From Sulfitobacter marinus (GTDB taxonomy: Bacteria > Pseudomonadota > Alphaproteobacteria > Rhodobacterales > Rhodobacteraceae), in the NCBI RefSeq assembly GCF_900116285.1, contig NZ_FPAJ01000007.1:1-64000 (forward strand): a stretch of 64,000 bases of DNA. The letters are read 5' to 3'. This document shows positions 56,620-64,000 of the stretch, in pieces (positions within the stretch are counted from its first letter, which is position 1; each line of letters begins with the position of its first letter). The position numbers and the translations under genes are program-made. The notes under the pieces were generated by a model. That model was not told the origin of the DNA. It searched no databases and saw only the letters and a list, made by a program, of their open reading frames with translations.

Positions 56620-58434
56620 ATGACCAACAGTGCCAATTTGAAACCCCACAAAGTCATTAGAACCGACCGGCCGGACGGGGCGATTATCCTTGAGTCGGGC
56701 TATGATCTGGGGCCGGTGGCGCGGTGCACGGGCGATTGGCTGCATGATTGGGCCGCAGCGACGCCCGACAGGGCCTTTCTGGCCGAACGGTCAGGTGCTG
56801 GCTGGCGGACGGTCAGTTACGCCCAGGCGCTTGAGATGGTGCGGGCCATTGCCGGGCATCTTTTGGAGCGTGATCTGGGGCCGGATAAACCCATTCTGAT
56901 CGTATCGGGCAACAGTATCGATCACGGGCTACTGTCGCTTGCCGCGCAATATGTGGGGGTGCCGACCGTGCCGGTGGCCGAACAATACTCGCTGATCCCC
57001 GCGGCCCTGCCACGATTGGATTACGTGGCCAAACTGGTAAAACCGGGCATGGTCTACGCATCAGATGCCACCCAATACGCAGGGGCCTTTGGGTTGGACA
57101 GCCTGAGCCGCGCGGAAAAGCTGTCCTCGGCCCCCGGCGACACAGGTGCGACCGATTTCAACAGCTTCCTGACGCCAGGCGGTGCGGATGTGGATGCAGC
57201 CTTTGCACAGATCACGCCCGATACATTGGCGAAAATACTGATGACCTCGGGATCGACCTCTGATCCCAAAGGCGTGCTGACCACGCAAAAAATGATGACC
57301 ACGAATCAAGCACAGCTGGCCCAAGCCTTGCCCTTTGTGACGACGCGGCCCCCGCAACTGGTGGATTGGCTGCCGTGGAACCACGTCTTTGGCGGGTCGC
57401 ATAACTTTAACCTTATGCTGGCAAACGGCGGCAGTCTGTACATCGACGAAGGTAAGCCCGCCGTTGGGATGTTTGACAAAACCCTTGCCAATCTGCGCGA
57501 GATTTCCGGCACGATCAGCTTTAATGTGCCAGTCGGGTTCGCCCAGCTGGTCACAGCGCTGAAGGCAGACAAGCAGTTGCGTGAACGCTATTTTGCGCAG
57601 CTTGATATGATCTTTTACGCGGGGGCGTCGCTGCCGCAGGCAACCTGGGCCGAGCTGGAACGCCTTGCCATGGAGACGCGTGGCAAGCTGCCGTTGATCA
57701 ACTCATCTTGGGGGCTGACAGAAACCGCGCCAGCCGCCTTGTTGCAGCACGAACCGGCAAAGGGCGCGGGTATCGTGGGCGTGCCGCTGCCCGGTGTGAC
57801 CGTGAAATTGATCCCTGATGACGACGGGCGCTGCGATGTGCGGGTGGCGGGGCCGACGATCACCAAGGGCTATCATGACAATCCCGATAAATCCGCTGAT
57901 GCGTTCGACGAAGACGGGTTCTTTGTCACGGGCGACGCGATGCGTTTTGTCGACCCGGAGGACCCTTCGCGCGGGCTGATGTTTGACGGGCGCATGTCCG
58001 AAGACTTCAAGCTGATGACGGGGACATGGGTGCGCGCGGCGCAGCTGCGGCTGGATATGCTGGCTGCCTTGGCCCCTTATGTGTCGGATCTTGTGCTGAC
58101 AGGTCAGGGTCGTGCCGAAGTGGGCATGTTGCTGGTGCCCAACCACGCCACGATCAAGGCCGAGGGCTGGCAGGTGTCGGATGATGCGGGCGCAATGATC
58201 TGCCCGCCGCTGATGGAAAAGATCGGCGCAGTGATGAAGAAATTGGCCTCGAAAACAATCGGCAGCGCGTCGCGTGTGACGGGTGCGGTCATCATGACCG
58301 ATCCGCCTTCGATGGGCGATGGAGAGGTCACGGCCAAAGGCAATCTTAACTTTCCCAAGATGCTGATGCGCCGGGCGGAATTGGTCGACCGGGTTTACGA
58401 TCCCGCAGACGGTGCGCGTATATCGGCGGTTTAA
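56620..58434 (+). CDS. Feruloyl-CoA synthase-like aromatic acyl-CoA ligase
   Basis: This 604-residue AMP-forming ligase activates a hydroxycinnamate or similar aromatic acid to its CoA thioester. The P-loop-type motif is ILMTSGSTSDPKGVLTTQ. SSWGLTETAPA, the GDAMRF aspartate and the C-terminal TAKGNLNF (catalytic lysine region, in the Fcs style) follow. The long N-terminus matches feruloyl-CoA synthases rather than benzoate ligases. No enoyl-CoA hydratase/aldolase for vanillin formation lies beside it. It shares a cluster with dctPQM and the box genes. The GGAGG site is embedded at the end of a structured leader. Confidence 0.87.
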   Translation: MTNSANLKPHKVIRTDRPDGAIILESGYDLGPVARCTGDWLHDWAAATPDRAFLAERSGAGWRTVSYAQALEMVRAIAGHLLERDLGPDKPILIVSGNSIDHGLLSLAAQYVGVPTVPVAEQYSLIPAALPRLDYVAKLVKPGMVYASDATQYAGAFGLDSLSRAEKLSSAPGDTGATDFNSFLTPGGADVDAAFAQITPDTLAKILMTSGSTSDPKGVLTTQKMMTTNQAQLAQALPFVTTRPPQLVDWLPWNHVFGGSHNFNLMLANGGSLYIDEGKPAVGMFDKTLANLREISGTISFNVPVGFAQLVTALKADKQLRERYFAQLDMIFYAGASLPQATWAELERLAMETRGKLPLINSSWGLTETAPAALLQHEPAKGAGIVGVPLPGVTVKLIPDDDGRCDVRVAGPTITKGYHDNPDKSADAFDEDGFFVTGDAMRFVDPEDPSRGLMFDGRMSEDFKLMTGTWVRAAQLRLDMLAALAPYVSDLVLTGQGRAEVGMLLVPNHATIKAEGWQVSDDAGAMICPPLMEKIGAVMKKLASKTIGSASRVTGAVIMTDPPSMGDGEVTAKGNLNFPKMLMRRAELVDRVYDPADGARISAV

Positions 58435-58483
58435 TGCAATAAACTGCCCAATAGGGCGAGTTGTCTTGCGGCAGTATTTAGTA

Positions 58484-58494
58484 AGTGCACAATA
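58484..58494 (-). promoter_or_regulatory. TATTGTGCACT motif before the benzoate-CoA ligase gene
   Basis: This is an 11-base exact match, in the reverse direction, to a site at 61388-61398 before boxC. It lies 26 bases before the ligase ATG and has a TGCA core, which recalls operators of the BzdR/BoxR regulators of benzoyl-CoA genes. Confidence 0.45.
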
Positions 58495-58520
58495 AAGCAT
58501 CGACGTTTGGGAGGACCGAG

Positions 58521-60065
58521 ATGACCGCTGCCAACACAATAGCGAATGCAGTCACATATTTCGTCGACCGTCACACTGAAGAAGGGCGCGCTAACAAAGT
58601 TGCGTTCCGAGAGATTGGCCGTGACCGGACATTGACCTACGGAGAGATGGCTGCGGGGGCGGGGATGGTTGCGGGCGCGTTGGCGCGCGCCGACATTCGC
58701 CCCGAAGAACGCGCAGCAATATTGGTGCTGGACCAGATCGAATTTCCGCAGATTTTCTGGGGTGCCATAAAATGCGGGGTTATTCCCGTGCCCCTCAACA
58801 CGCTTTTGGCGGCCTCCGTCTATGATGCGATCCTGCGGGATGCACGGGCTGCGATCCTTTTTGTATCGGCCGAGCTGTGGGACGTCACCAAGGACGCGGT
58901 CGCGGGAAACCCCTATTTGCGGCATGTGGTGGTGATCGGTGACCCGGTCGACGGCACCACCAGTTTTGACGATTTCATTGCGTGTGCCGCGCCGCGCGAC
59001 ACCTTGCCGGTCAGCCCGGATGAGGTTGCATTCTGGCTTTATTCATCTGGGTCGACGGGCCAGCCGAAAGGCGTCGCGCATGTGCATTCCGCCTTGCGGG
59101 CGACCTCTGACACTTACGGGAAACAGGTGCTTGAAATTGCCGAGGACGATGTTGTGTTCTCTGCCGCCAAGTTCTTTTTTGCTTACGGTCTCGGCAATGC
59201 CATGTCGTTCCCACTGTCTGTCGGGGCAACGACCCTGCTGCTTGCGGGCCGCCCGACGCCCGATGGTGTTGTGGATATTCTGAACGCCGAAAAGCCGACT
59301 GTATTTTGCGGCGTGCCGACGCTTTATGCCGCGATGGTCGCCCATATGGACAGCGCGGGCAGCCTGAAGGTGCCACTGCGCACCTGTATTTCAGCGGGCG
59401 AGGCTTTGCCGGAAGAGGTGGGGTTAAGGTGGGAAAAACACGCGGGCACCAGCATCCTTGACGGTGTGGGATCGACTGAAATGCTCCATATTTTTCTAAG
59501 TAATCGCAAAGATGATCTGGTGTATGGCACATCGGGTGTTGCTGTGCCCGGTTATACGCTGCGTTTGGTGGACGAGACAGGCGAGGACGTGCTGCCCGGC
59601 GGCGTGGGCGAATTGTTGGTGAACGGGGCCTCGGCTGCGAATTCATACTGGAACCAACGCGACAAATCCCGCAACACTTTCGAAGGTGTTTGGACCCGGA
59701 CAGGTGACAAATACGAGTTGGCCGAGGATGGCCGGCTGACCTACTGTGGGCGCACGGATGATATGTTCAAGGTGTCCGGCATCTGGCTGTCGCCGTTTGA
59801 GGTTGAAGGTGCGCTGGTCAGCCATCCGCGCGTGTTGGAAGCCGCCGTTGTGGCTGCCGAAGACGCCGACGGGCTGGAGAAACCCAAGGCTTTCGTCGTG
59901 CTCAAGGATGGCAGCGCGGATGATGCCTTGCTGGCCGAGCTGAAAAGCCACGTCAAAGAAAAGATCGGCAAATGGAAATATCCCCGCTGGATCGAGGTGG
60001 TCGAAGACCTGCCCAAAACAGCGACGGGAAAAATACAACGGTTCAAATTGCGAGGGGAAGCATGA
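58521..60065 (+). CDS. Benzoate-CoA ligase family protein
   Basis: This 514-residue AMP-forming ligase carries the benzoate-CoA ligase pattern: NAVTYFVDRHTEEGRANKVAF at the start, WLYSSGSTGQPKGVAHVH (phosphate loop), SAAKFFFAYGLGNAMSFPL, DGVGSTEMLHIFLSNR (the A5 region typical of BadA/BclA), the GDKYE aspartate and PKTATGKIQRFKLR with the catalytic lysine. It makes benzoyl-CoA, or a ring-substituted analogue, the substrate of BoxAB. ATG 58521 follows GGGAGGA. Its stop overlaps the next ATG (ATGA). Confidence 0.94.
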   Translation: MTAANTIANAVTYFVDRHTEEGRANKVAFREIGRDRTLTYGEMAAGAGMVAGALARADIRPEERAAILVLDQIEFPQIFWGAIKCGVIPVPLNTLLAASVYDAILRDARAAILFVSAELWDVTKDAVAGNPYLRHVVVIGDPVDGTTSFDDFIACAAPRDTLPVSPDEVAFWLYSSGSTGQPKGVAHVHSALRATSDTYGKQVLEIAEDDVVFSAAKFFFAYGLGNAMSFPLSVGATTLLLAGRPTPDGVVDILNAEKPTVFCGVPTLYAAMVAHMDSAGSLKVPLRTCISAGEALPEEVGLRWEKHAGTSILDGVGSTEMLHIFLSNRKDDLVYGTSGVAVPGYTLRLVDETGEDVLPGGVGELLVNGASAANSYWNQRDKSRNTFEGVWTRTGDKYELAEDGRLTYCGRTDDMFKVSGIWLSPFEVEGALVSHPRVLEAAVVAAEDADGLEKPKAFVVLKDGSADDALLAELKSHVKEKIGKWKYPRWIEVVEDLPKTATGKIQRFKLRGEA

Positions 60066-60889
60066 TGGGTGTGACATGGTCAAATGAAGCGGGTCAGCGG
60101 CTGACGGCGGGTGGGAAATCTCTGGAATATGCTGCATGGGGCCCAAAACCTGCCGATGCTCCAACGCTTGTGTTGCTGCACGAAGGGTTGGGCAGCGTTG
60201 CGTTATGGCGTGATTTTCCGCAGGCGCTGGTGGATGCCACCGGCTTTGGTGTGCTGGCCTATTCGCGGGCGGGCTATGGGGCATCTGATCCCGTTGATCT
60301 GCCGCGCCCGCTGGACTACATGACCCGCGAGGCGGAACAATCTCTGGGCGATGTGCTGGATGCTGCGGGGATTGAGCATGCGATTTTGCTGGGCCATTCC
60401 GATGGGGCCACGATTGCCACGATCTATGCGGGGTCGGTGTCCGATATGCGTATCCGGTCGCTGATTCTTTTGGCTCCGCATTTCTTTACCGAGCCGGACG
60501 GTTTGGCAGCGATCAGATCGGCAGGCGATGCCTATGCCAATGGAGGGCTAAAGGAAAAGCTGGCCAAGTATCACGACAATGTAGATGTCGCGTTTCACGG
60601 CTGGCATGATGTCTGGACTGATCCGGGGTTCGCGGCGTGGAATGTCGGCGATAGCATCGACCATTTGCGTATACCGGTGCTTGCCATTCAGGGGCGCGAT
60701 GATCCTTACGGAACGCTGGCCCAGATCCAAGAGATCGAGACCCGGATATATTCCCCTCTGGAAACAGCGATTTTGGACAACTGCGGGCATGCGCCGCAGT
60801 CGGATCAACCCCATGCCACCTTGGAGGCGGTCCGTGAATTCTGCGCCCGCCTAGACCGGATTGAACGCGAAATCGTTCAGATGGCCTAG
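60062..60889 (+). CDS. Alpha/beta hydrolase of the box cluster
   Basis: This 275-residue alpha/beta hydrolase has the nucleophile elbow GHSDG (S113), an oxyanion stretch LLHEGLGSVALWRDFP, an acid probably in QGRDDPYG, and the histidine in LDNCGHAPQSDQP. It may be a thioesterase or ester hydrolase that rescues CoA or trims ring products. This is inferred from context only. ATGA overlap with the ligase gene couples them. An ATG at 60065 gives a protein one residue shorter. Confidence 0.85.
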   Translation: MMGVTWSNEAGQRLTAGGKSLEYAAWGPKPADAPTLVLLHEGLGSVALWRDFPQALVDATGFGVLAYSRAGYGASDPVDLPRPLDYMTREAEQSLGDVLDAAGIEHAILLGHSDGATIATIYAGSVSDMRIRSLILLAPHFFTEPDGLAAIRSAGDAYANGGLKEKLAKYHDNVDVAFHGWHDVWTDPGFAAWNVGDSIDHLRIPVLAIQGRDDPYGTLAQIQEIETRIYSPLETAILDNCGHAPQSDQPHATLEAVREFCARLDRIEREIVQMA

Positions 60890-60892
60890 GGC

Positions 60893-61336
60893 ATGGGCGT
60901 TTTGGTTCCACCGCATGCACATGTGCCGGGCCTGAACGCGCGCCATCCCGAAGATTGGTTTGATCATATCAAGGCGAGTGCCACCGACGAAACGCCGGTT
61001 CAACTGCTGCATCAGACCGAGGCGTGGCAGGCCGGGTTATCCTATTTCCATGGCGGGTATTTTTGGGAATGCCACGAGGTTCTAGAGGCGGTTTGGATGC
61101 ATGCGCCTGATCCCTCACCTGAACGGACCTTTGTGCAATCCATGATCCAACTGGCCAACGCGCGGCTGAAAGTTCGGATGGGCAAACCGAACGCGGCGCG
61201 TAGGCTCTGTGCTATGGTCGATGATCTGTTGGGGCAATGCGGGGCGGCTGAAACGATTCTGGGGCTGCGGCTGAGCGATACCAGTGCTTGGGTCGAAGCA
61301 ACGCGAGTGCAGATAAATATGCTAGATAATGCATGA
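60893..61336 (+). CDS. DUF309 domain-containing protein
   Basis: This 147-residue, mostly helical protein has the DUF309 signature AGLSYFHGGYFWECHEVLEAVWM followed by FVQSMIQLANARLKVRMGK. The conserved H/E residues resemble a metal- or ligand-binding helical bundle, but the family's role is not known. It lies three bases after the hydrolase and 124 bases before boxC. Its place inside an aromatic operon suggests a helper role, not proven. Confidence 0.85.
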   Translation: MGVLVPPHAHVPGLNARHPEDWFDHIKASATDETPVQLLHQTEAWQAGLSYFHGGYFWECHEVLEAVWMHAPDPSPERTFVQSMIQLANARLKVRMGKPNAARRLCAMVDDLLGQCGAAETILGLRLSDTSAWVEATRVQINMLDNA

Positions 61337-61368
61337 AATACCAAGTTACTTGGCCTAAATTCAGAAAT

Positions 61369-61398
61369 ATATGGCAATAATATGCCATATTGTGCACT
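61369..61398. promoter_or_regulatory. Candidate operator region of boxC: 22-base palindrome plus TATTGTGCACT
   Basis: The arms ATATGGCA (61369-61376) and TGCCATAT (61383-61390) are separated by six A/T bases. TATTGTGCACT (61388-61398) overlaps the right end and is repeated, inverted, at 58484-58494. Both lie in the 124-base gap upstream of boxC, 62-92 bases before its start, where a regulated internal promoter would sit. Confidence 0.5.
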
Positions 61399-61460
61399 AA
61401 TTGACCAAAGAGACGGTGTTGTGAAGTGGCGACAAACCGGACCGACAAGGGAGACTGCAT

Positions 61461-63119
61461 GTGACCAAGATTATCGATTTTCAAACTGATCCGTCCAAAT
61501 ATCGCCACTGGAAAATCGATTATGATGGCCCTGTTGCCAACCTCTATATGGATGTGGATGAAAACGGCGGGCTGTTTGAGGGCTACGAGCTAAAGCTGAA
61601 TTCCTATGATCTGGGCGTTGATATCGAATTGGCAGATATCGTGCAGCGGATGCGGTTTGAACATCCAGAGGTTAAAGTCATTGTGATGCAATCGGCCAAG
61701 GACAAGGTGTTTTGCGCCGGTGCCAATATCCGCATGCTTGGCGGCGCTGCGCATAGTCACAAGGTGAACTTTTGTAAGTTCACCAACGAGACGCGCAACA
61801 CCTATGAAGCGGCGCTGGCAGACAGTGGCCAAAACTATATCTGCGCGGTCAAAGGGGCCTGTGCAGGGGGCGGATACGAACTGGCTCTGGCGTGCAATCA
61901 CATCATGCTGACCGATGATAGCACGTCCTCGGTTGCCCTGCCCGAGGTGCCGCTGCTGGCGGTTCTACCCGGTACAGGCGGCCTGACCCGCGTCACCGAC
62001 AAGCGCAAGGTTCGCCGGGACCGCGCCGATGTGTTTTGTTCGATCGAGGAAGGCGTGAAGGGCAAGCGTGCCAAGGAATGGCGTCTGGTCGATGAGGTGA
62101 TCCCGAATTCAAAGTTTGACGAAACGGTGGTTGCACGCGCACGCGAGATGGCTGCAAATTCGGACAAGGTAGATGTGGCGCAAGGTATTGAACTCACACC
62201 CCTGTCGCGAAGCTTCACCGCGGATGGCATCACCTATTCCACCGTTGAGGTGGTGCTGAACCGCAGTGCAAAACGCGCGACGGTGACCATCAAAGGGCCA
62301 GATGCCGCGGCCCCTGCCGATGTGGATGCGTTGGCAGCTCAAGGCGCAGAGGCATGGATATTGCGCTGTGCACGGGAACTCGACGACGCCATCCTGCACT
62401 TGCGCAACAACGAAAAGGAACTGGGCCTGATCGAATTTCAGACCCAAGGTGATCCGGAGCTTGTGATCGCCCATGAGGCGCTATTGCTGGCCAACAAGGA
62501 TCACTGGCTTGCCAATGAAATCCTGCAATACTGGAAACGTGTGTTGAAGCGGGTTGATATGACCTCGCGCAGTTTGGTTGCGATTGTCGAACATGGATCG
62601 TGCTTTGCAGGCCCCTTGGCCGAACTGCTGTGGGCCGTGGATCGCAGCTATATGATGCTTGAGGAATTTGACGGGGATAACCGCCCCCTTGCGACGGTGA
62701 CCCTGAGCGATGGCAACTTTGGTACATATAAAATGGGCAATGACCTGACCCGGCTTGAAACGCGGTTCTTGGGTACGCCCGAGGATATCGCGACGCTTGA
62801 GGGCCTGAAGGGTCAGCAGCTTGAGGCCGATGCCGCCGATGATGCCGGATTAGTCACTTATGTCTATGACGACATCGATTGGGAGGATGAGGTGCGCCTG
62901 TTTATGGAGGAGCGCGCCAGCTTTAGTCCCGATGCCATGACGGGGATGGAGGCGAACCTGCGTTTTGCCGGCCCCGAAACCATGGAAACCCGCATATTTG
63001 GCCGCCTGACCGCGTGGCAGAACTGGATTTTCCAGCGTCCCAACGCGGTTGGCCCTGACGGCGCGCTGCAACGTTACGGCACAGGCATGCGCGGTGAATA
63101 CAACATGGAACGTGTGTAA
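61461..63119 (+). CDS. boxC: 2,3-epoxybenzoyl-CoA dihydrolase BoxC
   Basis: This 552-residue crotonase-superfamily enzyme hydrolyses and opens the ring of 2,3-epoxybenzoyl-CoA in the aerobic benzoyl-CoA pathway. It is twice the size of a usual enoyl-CoA hydratase, as BoxC should be. Visible are the CoA/oxyanion loops FCAGANIRMLGG and GACAGGGYELALACNHIML, PEVPLLAVLPGTGGLTR, and a second crotonase-like half with VEHGSCFAGPLAELLWAVDRSYM. The start is GTG 61461 with AAGGGAG upstream; no usable ATG is near. It is followed by boxB after two hairpins. Confidence 0.95.
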   Translation: MTKIIDFQTDPSKYRHWKIDYDGPVANLYMDVDENGGLFEGYELKLNSYDLGVDIELADIVQRMRFEHPEVKVIVMQSAKDKVFCAGANIRMLGGAAHSHKVNFCKFTNETRNTYEAALADSGQNYICAVKGACAGGGYELALACNHIMLTDDSTSSVALPEVPLLAVLPGTGGLTRVTDKRKVRRDRADVFCSIEEGVKGKRAKEWRLVDEVIPNSKFDETVVARAREMAANSDKVDVAQGIELTPLSRSFTADGITYSTVEVVLNRSAKRATVTIKGPDAAAPADVDALAAQGAEAWILRCARELDDAILHLRNNEKELGLIEFQTQGDPELVIAHEALLLANKDHWLANEILQYWKRVLKRVDMTSRSLVAIVEHGSCFAGPLAELLWAVDRSYMMLEEFDGDNRPLATVTLSDGNFGTYKMGNDLTRLETRFLGTPEDIATLEGLKGQQLEADAADDAGLVTYVYDDIDWEDEVRLFMEERASFSPDAMTGMEANLRFAGPETMETRIFGRLTAWQNWIFQRPNAVGPDGALQRYGTGMRGEYNMERV

Positions 63120-63125
63120 CGGGCG

Positions 63126-63170
63126 CGGATTTTTTCAAAAAATCCGACCCAAAATCTTTGAAAGATTTTG
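63126..63170 (+). repeat. Two tandem A/T-rich hairpins between boxC and boxB
   Basis: The first is CGGATTTTTT-C-AAAAAATCCG (63126-63146). The second is AAAATCTT-TGA-AAGATTTT with a closing C-G pair (63150-63170). They fill the 71-base gap just before the boxB ribosome binding site. They may set boxB mRNA stability or be members of a dispersed repeat family. Confidence 0.6.
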
Positions 63171-63190
63171 ACCCCACGAGGAGGAAATCA

Positions 63191-64000
63191 ATGATCGACC
63201 TAATCAACGTAAGCTATGACACCCAAATTCCGAATAACGTGAATCTGAGCCAGGACAAAAAGGTGCTGAAAGCGCTGGAGAAATGGCACCCGGGCTACAT
63301 CAATTGGTGGAACGACCTGATCCCGCAAAACTTTCAGGAATCGATGGTGTATTTGCGCACGGCCGTGTCGGTTGATCCAAAGGGCTGGGCAAAGTTCGAT
63401 TATGTAAAGATGCCCGAATACCGCTGGGGTGTTTTGCTGGCCCCCGCGGTTGAAGATCGTAAAATCCCGATGGGTGAACATTACGGCGAACCCGCGTGGC
63501 AAGAAGTGCCCGGCGAATATCGCAATATGCTGAAACGTCTGATCGTGATCCAAGGCGATACGGAGCCGGGATCGGTCGAGCAGCAGCGCTTCCTTGGGCT
63601 GACCGCGCCATCGCTTTACGACATGCGCAACCTGTTCCAAGTCAATGTCGAGGAAGGCCGCCACCTGTGGGCGATGGTATATCTGCTGCAAAAATACTTT
63701 GGCCGTGATGGGCGTGAAGAAGCGGATGATTTGCTGGTGCGGTCCTCGGGTTCGGATGACAGCCCGCGCATGCTGGGCGCGTTTAACGAAGAAACGCCGG
63801 ATTGGTTGTCGTTTTTCATGTTCACCTATTTCACCGACCGTGACGGCAAAATGCAGCTGGAAAGCCTTGCGCAATCCGGGTTCGACCCGCTGTCGCGCAC
63901 CTGCCGCTTTATGCTGACCGAGGAAGCGCACCACATGTTTGTCGGCGAAACCGGCGTGGGGCGCACCATTCAAGCGACGCTTGAGGCGATGAACAAGGCG
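63191..64000 (+). CDS. boxB: Benzoyl-CoA 2,3-epoxidase oxygenase subunit BoxB (partial)
   Basis: The first 270 codons of a diiron oxygenase run to the window edge without a stop. BoxB, with reductase BoxA, adds one oxygen of O2 to benzoyl-CoA to form the 2,3-epoxide. The N-terminus MIDLINVSYDTQIPNNVNLS and the downstream WWNDLIPQNFQ are characteristic. Putative diiron ligands include EEGRHLW (about residue 155) and EEAHHMF (about 247). ATG 63191 has GAGGAAA upstream. The full protein should be about 475 residues, and boxA is expected nearby outside the window. Confidence 0.95.
   Translation, partial: MIDLINVSYDTQIPNNVNLSQDKKVLKALEKWHPGYINWWNDLIPQNFQESMVYLRTAVSVDPKGWAKFDYVKMPEYRWGVLLAPAVEDRKIPMGEHYGEPAWQEVPGEYRNMLKRLIVIQGDTEPGSVEQQRFLGLTAPSLYDMRNLFQVNVEEGRHLWAMVYLLQKYFGRDGREEADDLLVRSSGSDDSPRMLGAFNEETPDWLSFFMFTYFTDRDGKMQLESLAQSGFDPLSRTCRFMLTEEAHHMFVGETGVGRTIQATLEAMNKA

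Overview
The window reads as the chromosome of a Roseobacter-group member of the Rhodobacteraceae (Alphaproteobacteria). The genus cannot be resolved from the sequence alone. The evidence is the ccoNOQP-uspA-fnrL-hemN and ccoGHIS clusters with TTGAT-N4-ATCAA FnrL operators, the monomeric isocitrate dehydrogenase, the dnaX-ybaB-recR cluster, the membrane-anchored CycM-type cytochrome c, a TRAP transporter and a benzoyl-CoA (box) aromatic degradation operon. No insertion sequence, prophage, CRISPR array or integrase was seen. Gene density and base composition look even throughout.

Layout. 1-306: a minus-strand intrinsic terminator and a probable small RNA. 307-1698: MATE exporter. 1693-12328: microaerobic respiration block, made of cbb3 oxidase assembly genes (ccoGHIS), cbb3 structural genes (ccoNOQP), a universal stress protein, FnrL and oxygen-independent HemN. 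It is controlled by four perfect FnrL boxes. 12331-13287: acetamidase/formamidase. 13315-18638: a NarL-type response regulator, a secreted SUOX-fold protein without cysteine, a tripartite hybrid histidine kinase and a family 2 glycosyltransferase, with two near-identical 14-bp palindromes placed before the SUOX gene and before the glycosyltransferase. 18739-20818: cobQ and bioY. 20854-25809: M20 peptidase, then manC, fcl and gmd (GDP-mannose/GDP-fucose supply). 26008-29997: icd, a histidine phosphatase and a 3-hydroxyacyl-CoA dehydrogenase-like enzyme. 29998-32827: recR-ybaB-dnaX. 33021-39233: zinc metallopeptidase, SRP RNA, CpdB-like phosphoesterase, nudC, an SRPBCC protein, pheA and cycM. 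39406-45153: yejABEF peptide importer. 45176-49843: D-Ala-D-Ala carboxypeptidase with a SPOR domain, HAD hydrolase, clpS, an RsmC-like methyltransferase and an unusual SDR. 49868-52960: haem genes hemF, hemC and hemE, followed by a CAU-anticodon tRNA. 53516-64000: TRAP transporter dctPQM, two aromatic acyl-CoA ligases, an alpha/beta hydrolase, a DUF309 protein, boxC and the first 270 codons of boxB, which runs off the window.

How the parts work together. In low oxygen, FnrL should raise the high-affinity oxidase, its copper/haem assembly proteins and the oxygen-independent haem enzyme HemN, which replaces the oxygen-dependent HemF also encoded here. The right-hand operon should import an aromatic acid, activate it to its CoA thioester and open the ring by the aerobic epoxide (box) route. 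The least understood part is the 13315-18638 signalling block. A cofactor-free SUOX-fold exported protein sits directly before a sensor kinase that has PAS, HisKA, HATPase, REC and HPt domains. The likely output regulator is encoded divergently, and the paired palindromes suggest a small regulon.
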